Positions 13,101 to 25,018 are shown, counted from the first letter of the stretch. The stretch is DNA of 64,000 bases from Gordionus sp. m RMFG-2023 (GCF_954871325.1 NC_088777.1:9587366-9651365); one strand, 5' to 3'. The notes: generated by a model not told the origin, from the sequence alone. Translations and numbers: made by a program.

Positions 13101-14633
13101 ATAGTAAACGACATAACAATTCTCAAGTGTGATATTCAAATCATAGCGATATCATTAAAAATAAATAAATGATAAGAGAAAATAATGTGAACATAATAAT
13201 ATTTTTTTTCTAATCGGCCTCTATTTTGATATTTTCCTCTGATCGGCCTCAAAAATCGACATTTTCTCGCGGCCTCGTGGGGAAAATGCCCACTGGGTCT
13301 TATGGCCAGTCCACCTATTAGTTGGCTAATTAAATCAATGATTTTTTTAAATCAAAAAATTATGATTTAAATAAAGTTTTTTTGCTTGTATTTTAAATTT
13401 ATTTGTTTTTAATTTGTCACAGCTTATTATAATTGACATATAGATTTTTAATTAATTGCCAATTTTATAATTTATTTTATGTTTGGTTAATTTGGAAGTA
13501 TATTCTGCATACACATCTTAGGTTTTATATCTGTGATAAAACCCTTCCTGGACAAATATGTGTCATCTAATCTTTATAAAATAAACATAATTTTACTCAT
13601 TATTTAATGTGTATAAATCTCATTTATAATACAAGGGAAAGATGAATGATAATATGAAATTAACATTAAATGGATTATCTAATCATAAAAGATTTGTTTG
13701 ATGGAAAAAAATTATTTTGTTTTAATTTGATAATTATTAGATCCAGTCCCAAACTAAGCTAGTTAAAGCCAACATTGCCAGAAGTGTTAAACAACATAAT
13801 CAAAGCACGTCATCCAAATCATCTCACCACTCTCAAGGCTTAACAACTCCCAGAAAGAACCAACACGATTTTATGATTAACAATCCCCTTGCCAAAGTAA
13901 ATTCTACTGGGATTACCTCCATTAATAATAGTCATTACAATGATGACAACGGGAATTTATTGTTCAATTATGAACTTAACAACTCCAACAATGTCAATCA
14001 AAATTTAACTGCCAGCAATTCCCTCCCATTTGGATCTAATCATAGCCCAAGATCGACAGCTGGATCCGTTAACTCCTTCACTGGTTATTTTTTTTATATT
14101 TCAAATATGTCATATAATTTAATATACTTCCACTTCTCGAGGGGTCAATGATTTAGAAGTTTAAAAGGGAGAAAACTTTAAAACTAAAAAAAATTTCTAA
14201 AATTATAAGTTTTCTTCTAAAATATAAATTTAATGACTTAAAAAAATTCCATTAATAAATATAAAATGTCCAAATCATAGAAGATAACATGATAGTAGAC
14301 CAAATACCAGAAGATTTTATAGAAGATTTATATGATACTACCAACGATAACGAAGCCAGTAATTCTATGCCCTCCACTTCCACCGATTACATTAGCAACT
14401 TGATCTCTTTCAACCCAATCAAGGATTCCTTGAATCCTTCCAAAACTAATCGCCCAACTCTTACCTCATCCAATAACAACAGTAATTCAACGATAACCTC
14501 ATCTAACGGCTCTTCCAATATCGTAAACGAGAACGGAAATCTCGGTCCTTTATCTACCACCATTCAAAATTCAGCTGTTAACGCGCCTTCGAATAGTAAC
14601 AAGAAGCAAAACAAGTCGAAAACTACTGGGTAA
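10172..14633 (+). CDS. COPS7: COP9 signalosome complex subunit 7 (CSN7), six exons
   Basis: This is a PCI-domain subunit of the COP9 signalosome, the complex that removes NEDD8 from cullin-RING ubiquitin ligases. Exons: 10172-10448, 10488-10582, 10626-10828, 10885-10990, 13741-14083 and 14281-14633. All introns are GT-AG, all phases agree, and the product is about 458 residues. Recognition rests on family motifs: IYVFSEFLDIETIKSL and LFAFGTIKDYY early, then LPELNPPQIKKLKYLTVISL, LNISSIRELEDLLIE and GKIDQKSQQLCIEYAISRDI in the PCI winged-helix part, then LQKWYENNETLLHSIE leading into a charged helix. Residues from about 228 on (the last two exons) are Asn/Ser/Thr-rich low-complexity sequence, and the protein is far longer than the 260-275 residues usual in animals. 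The first three introns are 39, 43 and 56 bp. The fourth is 2750 bp and contains a hAT relic. The start ATG was chosen because the family N-terminus aligns from there; no better upstream frame was seen. Confidence 0.88.
10449..10487 (+). other. 39-bp stop-free in-frame intron of COPS7
   Basis: GTATTT at the left and ATTAG at the right bound 39 bases that also read as open frame. Removing them joins IKDYY directly to DQKVTKNLPEL, which fits the CSN7 family spacing. Keeping them inserts 13 hydrophobic residues (GIYFIFNLLTCIL) into the PCI region. Splicing is therefore the better model, but retention would not shift the frame. Confidence 0.7.
11207..13315 (-). mobile_element. Decayed hAT transposon in COPS7 intron 4
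   Basis: The left end CAGGGGTGGACTGGC and the right end GGCCAGTCCACC are inverted repeats. Further in, both ends share GTGGGCATTTT and GGCC blocks. Both ends abut TATTAG (11201-11206 and 13316-13321), the core of the duplicated target. On the minus strand, around 12690-12790, lies RWWAREKVLRWIYG followed by an IKALQFIID-type stretch. This resembles the TRWWS..KAL..VFG motif of hAT transposases of the zinc-finger MYM / DUF4371 kind. The rest of the frame has many stops and the element is clearly dead. It lies opposite to the host gene. Confidence 0.7.
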
Positions 14634-16145
14634 AATTTTTTAAATAAAATTATCTATTCAAATATATAGCTTAATTTGAGATTTTATATGATAAAATTGA
14701 AAGTAAAAAAAGAGTAATAAAATAATTTGGATCGATAAAACCACTTTTTAAAATCAGAAATACACGATGCCAAGTAGGGACCCACCAAGATCCAACTTTT
14801 CTGATCCAAAAAAATAAAGAAGTTGTTTTTTTAATGAAACTGTATGTTAAAATTCTAAAATAATATTTTGGGACATGTTTTTATGTTTTAAAAAAAGCTT
14901 TTGCTACTTTTTCGACTAAGTTCCAAATGTTTGTGAATCGATAATTTCGATATTTTGAACACAGCCTTATAAGAAATTTAATCTAAGAATGAAAAAAATT
15001 TAAAAGTGATTATACAATCAAGCCGTGATTTATTGATATCACTGATTAAATTCGAAATTGTAACTAATTTCAAACCTTAAAAAAATTACAATTTCTCGAC
15101 CCAACTCACGGATAGGGTGGGTTAGGTCGAGTTTTGCAGATTGCTAGTGCCAAGAGCTGATATTATGATAATTTAAAACCAACCCAAAATAAATATAAAA
15201 TTTAAATTCTTATTTAATAATTTATTTTATTAAAAATATTTTATTAATTCTTTATACAACCTTTTATTCCCGATACCCAGCATATTTGATAAAGAATATA
15301 AAATCATTAAATAACTACTGGGAAAGATGAATTTAATGTAATCTTAGAGTTTATTTTATATCAACCATACAATAATAAATTGTTCTAAAAAGACTGGAAA
15401 AATTACAATTTATTTATTTCTCAAGGAATTATAGGTGATATATAGGATCCAAGATCAAATTGTAAATCGGAGAAATATATTAAAATTTTATCGGGTTCTC
15501 TTTATCCTGTCTCGTTAAAAAAAATTTGTGAATATTTTGACCATCACATTTATGATATTTATATTAAAAATTTTCCCAATGTCAATTAAGGGATATTATA
15601 TCTCGTCTATGGTTATCTGTTTATATTATAACAAGAATTGCCCAGCATCTCACGAAATTTAATTATGTACAAATTGCCCAGCCCATTCAAATTTTGTCGG
15701 GTTTTCCCTATTATAATGTTTTTTTAAAATTTACCCGGCCCGGGCACCGAACTTTCGAACTGGTCGGGTTTTTGCAGAACTCTGATGCATGCTAATATAT
15801 TTTATACTTTTAAAAAAAAATAAACCTTTAGAATTAGAGGAAGTGCCGCAAAACTGTTCCACAAGTAGTGAAAGGGGAAGAAAATAAACGAATTCAAAAC
15901 ATTTCAACTCACATGCTTTCTTATTATTTTGTTATTGTGGAGTGGGAAAATTAATTTGATTTACTGATGAATAAATAAAATTTGATTTTATATTGTATAA
16001 TAAAGCTTAATATTTTTTTTAAAGAGTTTGTTAATAATAATAAAAGAAAGTCATTTCTTACATATTACAGATAAGATGTTAGAAAAAAATATATCCATAG
16101 ATACAATATCTTCACTTACATATAATCACTAGTCACTATAGTTGG
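14634..16145. other. Non-coding DNA with transposon-end fragments
   Basis: No gene. Two GC-richer patches in the same orientation carry similar ends: GGTCGAGTTTTGCAGA near 15126-15141 and GGTCGGGTTTTTGCAGA near 15763-15779. The second is preceded by ACCCGGCCCGGGCACC. They look like right-end fragments of one more DNA transposon family. No target duplication could be fixed. Confidence 0.45.
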
Positions 16146-16153
16146 GTAAGTAC

Positions 16154-19137
16154 CAGAGTTGTTAAGATACTTTTTAAATAGATCTAGATACAGATACATA
16201 GTCTCAAAAGTTATCTAGATACAGATACAGCGTCTAAAAAGTTATCAAGATACAGATACAATTTTAAATGTATCTGTATACAGATACATTTTTTATTATG
16301 CTCTTATAGGTTTGCATAAACCTAAATTAATATTATATTGTGAAAATTCATGAAATGAGCTAAAAAATTTATTGACGCGATATTACATTTATCAGAATAT
16401 AACTAAAATAATGATTTTAATATAATATATGATTAAATAATTATAAATAATTATTAGATTTCAGTAATAAAACATTTTTCAAAAAATTTTTGATCATTTA
16501 GGCATCCTCGTTTATCTGTAAAGACATTTTTAGCAACACTAAATAGTCTTTCCACAGGGGCGCTTGAAGGAATTGTAGTGTATTTAATAAATAACAATTT
16601 TATATCAGGGTATTCTTTAAAAATGCTAAAATCTCTACATTCATTTTTGAAAAAATTATTTAAAATTTGTTGATTATCAAAATTTAAATCATTATTAGAA
16701 ATTATATCTGCTGTAGGGTACTGAAAAAAATCTGAAATTAAATTATTTGTTTTTTTTGGCAGGTTATTTGCTTGCAGTCAGTTGATGACTTTGATAATTC
16801 ACAACTAATCTTTGTATTAATTGTTTTCTTTTATTAAGATTTTCTTCCATTTGCAACCATGTCCAATCAAGTTTAAAAAAAGGGTGGAGCATGGTTGCTA
16901 TAATATTATCATCTTCAAATAAGGTCACAATAAACCTAGAATTATTAAATATTTTAATTTATTATATTAATTTACCTATCTATAATCCCTTTAAGTAAGG
17001 CATCTAAGAGTGGTAAACAGAATCTCAGGTTCATTTCTTTAAAATTCTTTAATTTGATAATAAGTTGTGAAATAGTTGCACAGTAATAAGCTGTGTACAT
17101 ATACTTATCTCCCTGCAAAATATCAAGGGAATTAGCTATTGGCTTCATTAGCTAAGTTAAAATAATGCTATATATATAAATATTATTTATAACTTACTAA
17201 ACATATTCATGAATAAAATCACATTCATTAGGTAAAAACCTGAGTAGTTTTATTCCATCACATATCTTGTCTACTTTGTCAGATTTATCTTTTATAATTT
17301 CTGACATTAATTGTAAGGCATTATAGGTGGAGTTCCATCTAGTTATATTAGGACATATAAAATAACGACAATTATATTCCTTAATAATCTCAGATGAAAT
17401 AGGAGACTTAATTTGCCTATTCCATATATTTTGGCATTTAAGTAGTGTTGTGCTATATATCTAATGAAGAAAATATTACTTATTTAATTAAAATTAGTTT
17501 TACCCTCTGATATTGTTTACACTGCATGGCTCTATTGGCATCCACAGTGGCTATAAGATTTAATGTGTGACTGGCACAACATTGGTGATGAGGTAAACTA
17601 AATGATTCTGATAATTCAGAATCCTGTGCAGTATTATAAAGATTTGATATAGAAATTGGTACAACTGCTTCATCTTCCAGATCATCAATTGATTCACTTG
17701 TATTATTTTCAATTGGCTTGAAAACTCTTTTGTAAATTAAGTAATCAATCATATATTATGTTTTTATTTATTTATAATAAAATAAACCTAAAACATTTTT
17801 AAAAATTTTTGGCATTATCTGTAATGGTCTTTGAAATTTTATTTTGAATGCAATAATCATAGCTATATCTTGTAAATTTTTTGCTATTTTTTATCATATG
17901 TATGACTACCAGTCATTCTTTTACAAGCCAACGCTACATTTTTTCTTTCCAAACTTATTGGATTTATATAATGAGCGGTTACTCCTATATATGAACTAGA
18001 AATTAAAATTTATTAAAATTGATGAATTAATTATTCTTAATTAATTATTATACAAATTGAAATGTTAACTATACCGGCGATAGGCACTCCAACAATCTGC
18101 TGTTGTGCATATTAATGATAGTTCTATAAGACTTTTAATTATTTCTTTCTTTTCATTTTCCCATCTTTGGGAAATTCTACCAACAACTGTCTGTCGGCAA
18201 ATTATATTTTTATGTGGAGCCAAAGTGTTGATCCATTTTTTAAAGTTTCAACAATTGAAAATGGCTGCATGCCATCTATAATAAAAGCAATAATTAAATC
18301 ATCTAAAGTGCCTTGAGTTAAAGTCAAAGGTCTTTTAGCAAAAATATTGATGGAGGATGAGCCTTGTCCAGTATTTTCTTTGGTAGTTTTATTTTCCTTC
18401 CCCTTTTTTATTTTTGTTAACAAGGTTGGATGTTTTCTCTTAAAATTAAAATTAGAATTTTAAATATATAATATCTATACCCTTATGTGCTTCAAGATAT
18501 TGCACGTTGAAGTCTTACTGACGGATATTTTTGTATTTTTAGGTAGACACGGCAAACATTTTACCATCAGAGAATTGTTTTTCTTTGTTTTGAGATATTA
18601 TTTTAAAATATTCTCTATAAATTGGCCATGGTAAATCAAAGAACTTGTTGTTGCTTCCTCTTCTTCATCGATATAGATCTAAATAAATATATAAACTTAA
18701 AAATTTAGTTATAAAATAAAATTTACCATTTCCATATTGTAATATTAAAATTTGTATAGTTTTATTGATAAACTCGGACATAATATTTAAATAATGAATA
18801 TTTATATATATTTTATATATAAGTTTTAATATTTTATGTATATATAATTCTTTATTATAATATTAATAAATATTAATATATAATATATATATATATTTAT
18901 TTATTTCATAAGCTCATATGAAAAAATAAATTTTACAGTCAAATATTTTATTTATAATAAAAAAAGGGGTATATAAAATGTATCTGAAAAAGTATCTAAA
19001 AACGATTTTCAGATACCTCTAAAATAATATCTGGAAATACGAATATCTTTCTAAAATCTATCTAGATACAGATACTACATTTTTTATATCTAGATACAGT
19101 ATCTAGATACTTGTATCTAGATACTTTAACAACTCTG
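16154..19137 (-). mobile_element. hAT transposon, 2984 bp, with BED-finger transposase remains
   Basis: The element starts CAGAGTTGTTAAGATAC and ends in the inverse GTATCTAGATACTTTAACAACTCTG (quoted here only by its ends: ...AACAACTCTG). It is flanked by GTAAGTAC (16146-16153) and GTAATTAC (19138-19145), 7 of 8 bases alike. Both ends carry several copies of ATCTAGATACAGATACA as subterminal repeats (about 16180-16290 and 18975-19130), a layout like that of plant Ac. The coding strand is minus. The complete length, both termini and the near-perfect duplication show a once autonomous copy of moderate age. Confidence 0.85.
16454..18781 (-). pseudogene. hAT transposase (BED zinc finger to hATC), broken
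   Basis: Reading on the minus strand, a candidate start is at 18781. A C2H2-like BED finger follows (CLPC ... CNILKHIR ... KH, about 18430-18545). A central region contains DDLIIAFIIDGMQPFSIVE (about 18250-18350) and LPHHQCCASHTLNLIA (about 17530-17610). The hATC dimerisation block reads IPSSAPVERLFSVAKNVFTD and ends at a stop at 16454. These are the standard parts of an Ac-type transposase in the right order. Frame changes and stops separate the blocks, for example between the N-terminal part and the BED finger. Some gaps may be short introns. It is not expected to be active. Confidence 0.8.
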
Positions 19138-19145
19138 GTAATTAC

Positions 19146-21383
19146 TATATTTTTAGCTGTATTTGCCAATATTAGCCGGCTAAAAAAATATGATAAACTG
19201 AGTTTTTTTAGCAGAAACTATCACTTTGTCCTCTGGGGTTTTCTTAAATTTAAACGCCTTCATGTTAGCGGATTTTCTCAGCACGCATCCGTGGGTTGAG
19301 CTGACCTAACCGACATTTAGCCATTAACCAGCTATACTAGTCGTCACTAATCAGTATAAGGCTCATATTGATAATGTTTCAGGCAAATATTGTTATCTTA
19401 TTAATTCTTTTATTTTCTCCTGTATCACACTTTAATATAAAATATTTTTATTTTGATTATCCTTCTGGATACCCTTACAGAATCCGTGAAAATAGAAAAG
19501 AATACTAAATTGATAGTTTAGGCTGGGAAAAAAATCCCCTTCTTTGTTAATAAGAAAATTAAAAAAATTTAACCTTTTTTAACAAAAAATTTCTAGCATT
19601 GTTTTAAGCAATTTTTTTGATTGTTAATCATTTTCAAAACATTTTATAAATAGTTATTTGATAAGAAAATTATTTTGGATTAAGAAGAATTATTTGTACC
19701 TATGCCTATAAACCCCCCCCCCCCCCCACAACTAATTTTTTGTATATCAATGCCAAAGACATTAGCATTAGCCTGTTCATAATATCTCTCAAAGGCACCA
19801 CTTTTAAAATCGAAGAAACAGTAAATTAAATAAGATTATTTTTTTAGCGTCGCAAAAACAAAGCAGAAAATCGTTTAATAAGTAAGTTATAATATATTCT
19901 AGCTAAATAAATATGAGTTTATAGAACTTACTAGTGATGCAATATCATCCTATTAGATCCAAATTTTAAATACGGCCTAACTCAATATTTCAGCTAGAAA
20001 AATATTGCCTAAACTTCGAGAAATGGATGTCCAAACCTTTGTGCCATCTTTGAGCGTAATCTTCAGGCTTATGTAATATTTGGATAAAATATATAGCCAT
20101 TTTTAAAAATTGGCTCAGATGGAGCTATTTTTCTAACCGTTTTTTTGGGCAATTTGCAAAACTCTTTTATGATTGTGATTTAATGTTTAGTTCCCGAAAT
20201 CTTATAATTGGCAATGTTTTATTGGCGTTTTCATCTCTTAAAGTTATAAATAAGCTCTAAATATACTCTTCCTACGGCGAAAGTAATAATTCTGTAAAAG
20301 TTTTTTGAGTGATTAATAAGTTTCAATTTTCTTTGGTAAAAAAAAATTGGATTTGAGTTTTTTTATACTTAACTTAATTACCCTTACCAGAATTTTCGCT
20401 TAAAAAAAAGCAAATAAATTGATGCTTTTATTCTTTATGATTTTAGATTAAGATGAAAGATAATTTGGCATATTTTATGAAAATATAATCATTTTGGGAT
20501 TAACATAGTTTGTATTAAATGGGCGCATATATAAATATAACAATTTAATTGAGCCAAAATTTTTAAAAATATCAAGTAATTAAATATTGTTTGTTATATG
20601 CGAAATAAATCGTAAATTGCGTTATAAATCCAGAAATAGTAAAAATTAAATTTTATTTTACCATTTTTATTATATAATAAAATTTAAATATGATTTAATT
20701 TTTTTCTGATTTTCCACCCGAGTAGATCCTGGTAGTCAAGAAGGCTACGCTGGGTTGTTTGGTATAGACCTTTAAAATAAATGATATAAAAAAAAATTAT
20801 ACATTTTATTTTTTAATTATTGTTAAAGTTTTCACTTTTAAAAATATTGATTTGATATTAGTTTGACGCATGCCTATCAAAAAAAAAAATTAAATTTGAA
20901 GAAAAATGATAAAACCCGTGTCAACGCTCAGATTATTTTTGGTTCCCTTTCTAAATCGCTAAAAATCAAATATTTCACTTATATCTACTAGGAAATTTTT
21001 CAAGTAAATTTGATATTAATATTAATAGATGATAGAGAAGTAAGCACTTGTATTTTAATTGAGTTTTCTCCCAATTTAGTTTCTTTTGTTTTAAAGATTT
21101 TAGAACCTACCCCTTATAATATTTATTTCTGTTTATCCTAGGCCATTTAACCTTTGAGGTATAAACACCCTATTCTGGTTTGTTTTAAAATTTGACATTA
21201 ATAAATTTTGTTATCGGTACAAATAAAACAAAAACGTGGTAAAACCATAATAGCCTCTTCTTTTTAGGGCTGTTTAGAAGAAGCTATATCGACGGCTGTT
21301 TATAAATAATCCAAACGTTGTGACACTGCCGAAACTATTAAATATATTTATTTTAAATCTATTTTAAAAATGCTCACATAGTA
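19146..21383. other. Non-coding DNA with one degraded palindromic MITE
   Basis: No gene recognised. About 19932-20150 matches the palindromic MITE family described below (GCCTAACTCAATATTTCAGC, then TCCAAACCTTTGTGCCATCT in the centre), but its ends are worn. A C15 tract lies at 19713-19727. A short readable stretch near 20717-20775 (STRVDPGSQEGYAGLFGIDL) could not be tied to splice sites. Confidence 0.5.
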
Positions 21384-21607
21384 TAGTGTTGGTAAACAGC
21401 TCGATTTGAGCCGATTTTTAAAAAGGGCTAACTTAATATTTCAGCCAGAAAAATATTGCCTAAGCCTCGAAATTTCGATAATAGGTGTTCAAACCTTTGT
21501 GTTATCTATGAGTAAAATCTTAAGGATTGCGCAATATTCTTTCTGGGTAAGATATTGAGTTAGCCGTTTTTAAAAAAATTAGGTCATAACGAGTCGATTA
21601 ACAAATA
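21384..21607. mobile_element. Palindromic hAT-type MITE, copy in the 21-24 kb cluster
   Basis: It begins TAGTGTTGGTAAACAG and ends near GATTAACAAATA. The arms contain GGCTAACTTAATATTTCAGCC and its imperfect inverse around TATTGAGTTAGCC, and the centre reads TTCAAACCTTTGTGTTATCT. About 220 bp, no coding capacity. The right terminus has lost a few bases and no target duplication is clear. Confidence 0.65.
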
Positions 21608-21878
21608 GGCACACACAATAATAAGGTGTTTGGATGAGCTAATTTTTTAAAACCAATTCCCTCTCCCCTTTTCGTGTCATCTTATTAAGCTAAGTAATGT
21701 TGTAATATATCACTTTAAAGCCCCTCAAATCAGGGTTAGGTCTTGGTCTTGGGTTTAAAAAGATAAGCACCAGACCGAGAATTTTTTTTAAAAAAAGTTC
21801 GAACTTAGACTTTACGAAATATAGAAACTTATTCAAATAAAAAGAAGAACAATTAGTGATATTTTATTTAGCTTTTTT

Positions 21879-23597
21879 TTAGGAAAGTTTAATTAATTTT
21901 TTTAAATTAAATATGATGGCGTAGGAGGTGATAGGGGTAAAAATTCTAACATTAAATTGGATGGAATTCTCCGAAGCGCGTTGGCTCGCGTCTATATCGA
22001 TTACGTATCTGTCATAATCGCAGCACATAATATTTTTACTGTCATCGGCCAAAGACATTTTTACGTCCGAGTTTAAACCCGCGAGATTGTAACGAGGCTT
22101 AATCAAAGCTGTAAAAAATATATGTATATTTAAATATTTAAATCTAATGATATAGCTATACTCCCCTGGAATAAATTTTTTTAAAAAAAAGTATGATAAC
22201 AAAACTGATTAATTCGGTCTGAAAATAATAAGGTGTTAACAGTGAAAAGGTAGGTCAAAAACGAATACTAATCAAATGGTAAATTATTCCCAACTCGATT
22301 CTTTCGAACGATTTGAATGACCTACTATTCATAATTACACCAGTTGAATAAAAACAGCAATTATTATACGAATAGTAATTGTTTGGTTTGTTTAAACGAA
22401 GCGAATTCTAACAAATGTTTACGTTTTTGAGTAGGCCTACGATATTTTGAATCGATTTTTTTAAAACAGTTCATAATTAAGATTTTAGCCAAAATAATAT
22501 TATGTGTAAGACTCAATTAATCTGGCGAATAGAGGTCCGAACATTTCTGCTACCTATGTGAGCAAAATCTCCAGGCTTACATAATATTATTTTGGGTAAA
22601 ATCTTAATCTGGCCGTTTCTAATAATCGATTCCAATTGGGCTATTTAACAACACTAGCCTACGAATAGGGAACTCGTTCGTTATTTTTTTGGTTTCAGAG
22701 TTTGAAAATTGTTTTTTTGTTTTATAAAAATTGTGATTTTCATCATGAAAGATTTGTATTTATACATTTAAATCACCACGAAATAATATTTGAAATTTTA
22801 GGTGAGCAGAAATCCTTGTTTGAGCAATTCCCCCAAAAAAGCGTTTCAAACAAACTCTACTCTTTTTTTTGTTTCTTCTCAAAAGTCGATTCATGCAGAA
22901 AAAAATTTCACTTGCGATTTTATTGTATAAGCCATGTTTCAAAGACTCATTTAACAAAGCTTTCATTTCATAACTTTTAACAGAATTTTAATTTTTTTTT
23001 TTGAACATCTCGTTTTTCTTCTTCTTCTCCTTTAAATTTTATCCACAGAATTAAGGTTATTATTGTTTAGTGTTGTTAAACGGCCCGATTAAAATTTTAG
23101 CCTAATTATTACGGAAGCTTGGAGATTTTTTGCTCGTAGATGGCAGAATGGTTTAAACCTCTATTTGCCAAATCCCGAGCCTTACATAATATTATTTTGA
23201 CTAAAATCCTAATCAGGCCGTTTTTTAAAATTCGACCCAAATCGCGCCTTGTAACAACGCTATATTTGTTAAAATAATATAATACATATATCTTGGTAAA
23301 GTAAACGAATATAATGTTAAAAAAATTTTTTAATTTTTTTTTTTGCAAAATAACCTAACTTTTTGCATTGATTATATTTTCACCAAAAAATAAATAAAAT
23401 ATTTACCCTTATCTGAAGCATTATCTTCTCCTGCGCTCGGAATTGCCGCTAAATAAATTAAAATAAAATAAGAAAAAAATTAAAATTAAATCTTTTTATA
23501 CCGCTTCTTTTTTCCCGAACCAAGTTATCTTCGATTAAGGAAACAGATTTTTTAATCAACGCCTCGCTATCTATTCGCTCCTCGCCATCAGACAATT
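21879..23597 (-). CDS. 3' end of an unrecognised gene, three exons
   Basis: I do not recognise the product. Three minus-strand exons join with GT-AG junctions and matching phase: 23502-23597, 23407-23448 and 21879-22108. They encode about 122 residues. The first is acidic and helical (ELSDGEERIDSEALIKKSVS), the second is a short linker (AIPSAGEDNASD), and the third reads like a folded domain (LIKPRYNLAGLNSDVKMSLA, then NIMCCDYDRYVIDIDA, then NVRIFTPITSYAIIFN). A stop at 21879 is followed about 12 bases on by AATAAA, so this is probably the true 3' end. Upstream exons were not found. The 1298-bp intron contains two palindromic MITEs. The exons are clearly less AT-rich than their surroundings, which also supports coding. 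Confidence 0.6.
22443..22656. mobile_element. Palindromic MITE with perfect target duplication, in an intron
   Basis: The 214-bp copy is flanked by GCCTACGA on both sides (22435-22442 and 22657-22664), a perfect 8-bp hAT-like duplication. The right end reads TTTAACAACACTA. The left end has lost about 25 bases of its terminal repeat, but both arms still share AATCGATT...AAGATTTTA. The centre contains GAACATTTCTGCTACCTATG. It sits within the intron of the minus-strand gene. Confidence 0.8.
23068..23262. mobile_element. Palindromic MITE, complete copy
   Basis: It runs from TAGTGTTGTTAAACGG to TGTAACAACGCTA, 195 bp, with flanks TTATTGTT and TATTTGTT (6 of 8 alike). The arms share CGGCC..GATTA.GATTTTAG and AATATTA.G...AAGC blocks around a centre with TAGATGGCAGAATGGTTT. 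It is the clearest statement of the family in the window and lies in the intron of the minus-strand gene. Confidence 0.75.
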
Positions 23598-23783
23598 CTA
23601 GAAGAAGGGGAAGAAAAAAAAATCGACCTTTAGAATTCAACGCATATTTTTCGAGAATGGCATTTATTCATATCATAATATATTAGCTCACTGAAATATG
23701 AAATCCTCACATTTTTTAAAAAATAATTTATGTAATTGGATTTATTTTTTAAAAAAAATAAGTACATTTATTTATATTTTTTT

Positions 23784-23986
23784 TAGTGTCGTTTAACAGA
23801 TCGATTTGAGCCGTTTTTCTTAAAAATGGACTAACTCGCTATTTTATCCAGAATATAACGCTAGCCATGAAAGATTTTGATCATAGTTGGAAGGTTTAGG
23901 ATTGTACATCTATTAGGAAAATCCTGAGATATATTGAGCTAGACGTTTTCGAAAATCGGCTGAAATCGAGTAGTCTAACAAAACTA
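23784..23986. mobile_element. Palindromic MITE, diverged copy
   Basis: It starts TAGTGTCGTTTAACAG and ends GTCTAACAAAACTA. The arms carry CGATTTGAGCCGTTTTTC and the inverse CGTTTTCGAAAATCGGC. The central part has diverged from other copies. No exact target duplication was found. Confidence 0.6.
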
Positions 23987-24027
23987 AATTTAAAAAAAAA
24001 TACTAATGCGGATGGTTAATATATTCC

Positions 24028-24113
24028 GTAGACCTGCAGAGGTATCATTTGCAAGGCCCGGCCCGTATTTTTTTTCAAAAAATTTTGTTCTTAAGGCCAG
24101 TGCAGGTTTCTGA
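24028..24113. mobile_element. Small MITE with AGACCTGCAG ends
   Basis: 86 bp between TATATTCC (24020-24027) and TATATTCT (24114-24121), 7 of 8 alike. The ends are GTAGACCTGCAGAGG and, inverted, CCAGTGCAGGTTTCTGA, with a GGCCCGGCCCG block inside. A second member lies at 53866-54030. Confidence 0.6.
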
Positions 24114-25018
24114 TATATTCTCAATAAATGATATGAAAGTAATGAAAAAAATAATTGATATAAGTTCAATCACTCATAACATTTCCTCAGTTTATAATGC
24201 TATGGAAAGATCATGAAGTATTTTTATTTTAATTGTAATTTAAAAAAAAGAAAGAAATGGAATTAAGAATTTAATAAAGTAATGCTCTATTACCCACTAA
24301 TAAAGGTTGATCTCTTTTCATATCCATGGTGATTGTTAATTTGCATCCAGAAACTTTGAATAAGCTGTCGCTGTTGTTTTTAAATTCTAAATGTATTATA
24401 ATAATACAATATTTTTTTTAAAAAATAACATGCGAAGTTGACTATCCTTCCTCCCCCCAAAAATAAACATTTTTGATAATTAAAAAAAACTATCGAATGT
24501 TTTTTAAGGGGGTAGCTAAAGCCTATAATTAGTTATATTTCGTTTTGTAACGAGATTCACAATCTAAAGACTGTTGAAATTATGGTATATAATCAATGGC
24601 AATTTAAAAAGTCATTAATTCTTGAAGTTATAAGGTAGTCTTACCCCTCATTCACAATTAGCGTGAATTCTTGGCGAGCTATACAAAAATAGACCCTCCA
24701 TTTACAGTTGGCGCGAATTCGCGGTAGTGAATTCTTTTTTTATAGCAAAAAAGATAGGTGGGTGCAAATGACAACAAACAATTTATATAATGTAATCACG
24801 ATATCATATGCAGAGTTTCCCATCTTAAAAAAAAATGAAAAGTCCTAATCAAAAAAGAAAAAAGATCCGACCAAAATAGGAAAAGTGTTGATCAAAAAAG
24901 GAAAGGTTCCAAAGGTTAAAAAAAAATTTCAATATAAAAAAAAAAATTTTAATCAAAAAAGGAAAATTCACATTCAAAAAAGGAAAATTCATCATTCAAA
25001 AAGGAAAATCGTTTAAAA
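24114..25018. repeat. Non-coding DNA with two short repeat clusters
   Basis: At about 24635-24740 two imperfect units of roughly 50 bases follow one another (CCCTCATTCACAATTAGCG and CCCTCCATTTACAGTTGGCG, both leading to GCGTGAATTC / GCGCGAATTC). At 24830-25010 there are at least seven degenerate units of the type ATCAAAAAAGGAAAA. The latter abuts the inverted repeat of the next element and may be part of it. Confidence 0.5.

Noticed and set aside
22760-22966. Minus-strand 68-codon basic frame between exons of the minus-strand gene
   Set aside because: Possible extra exon, but no acceptor/donor pair fits the phase between 23407 and 22108, and those two exons already join in phase.
24639-25010. 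Possible CRISPR-like array of A-rich units
   Set aside because: Units vary in length and sequence, there are no unique spacers of constant size, and the DNA is eukaryotic.
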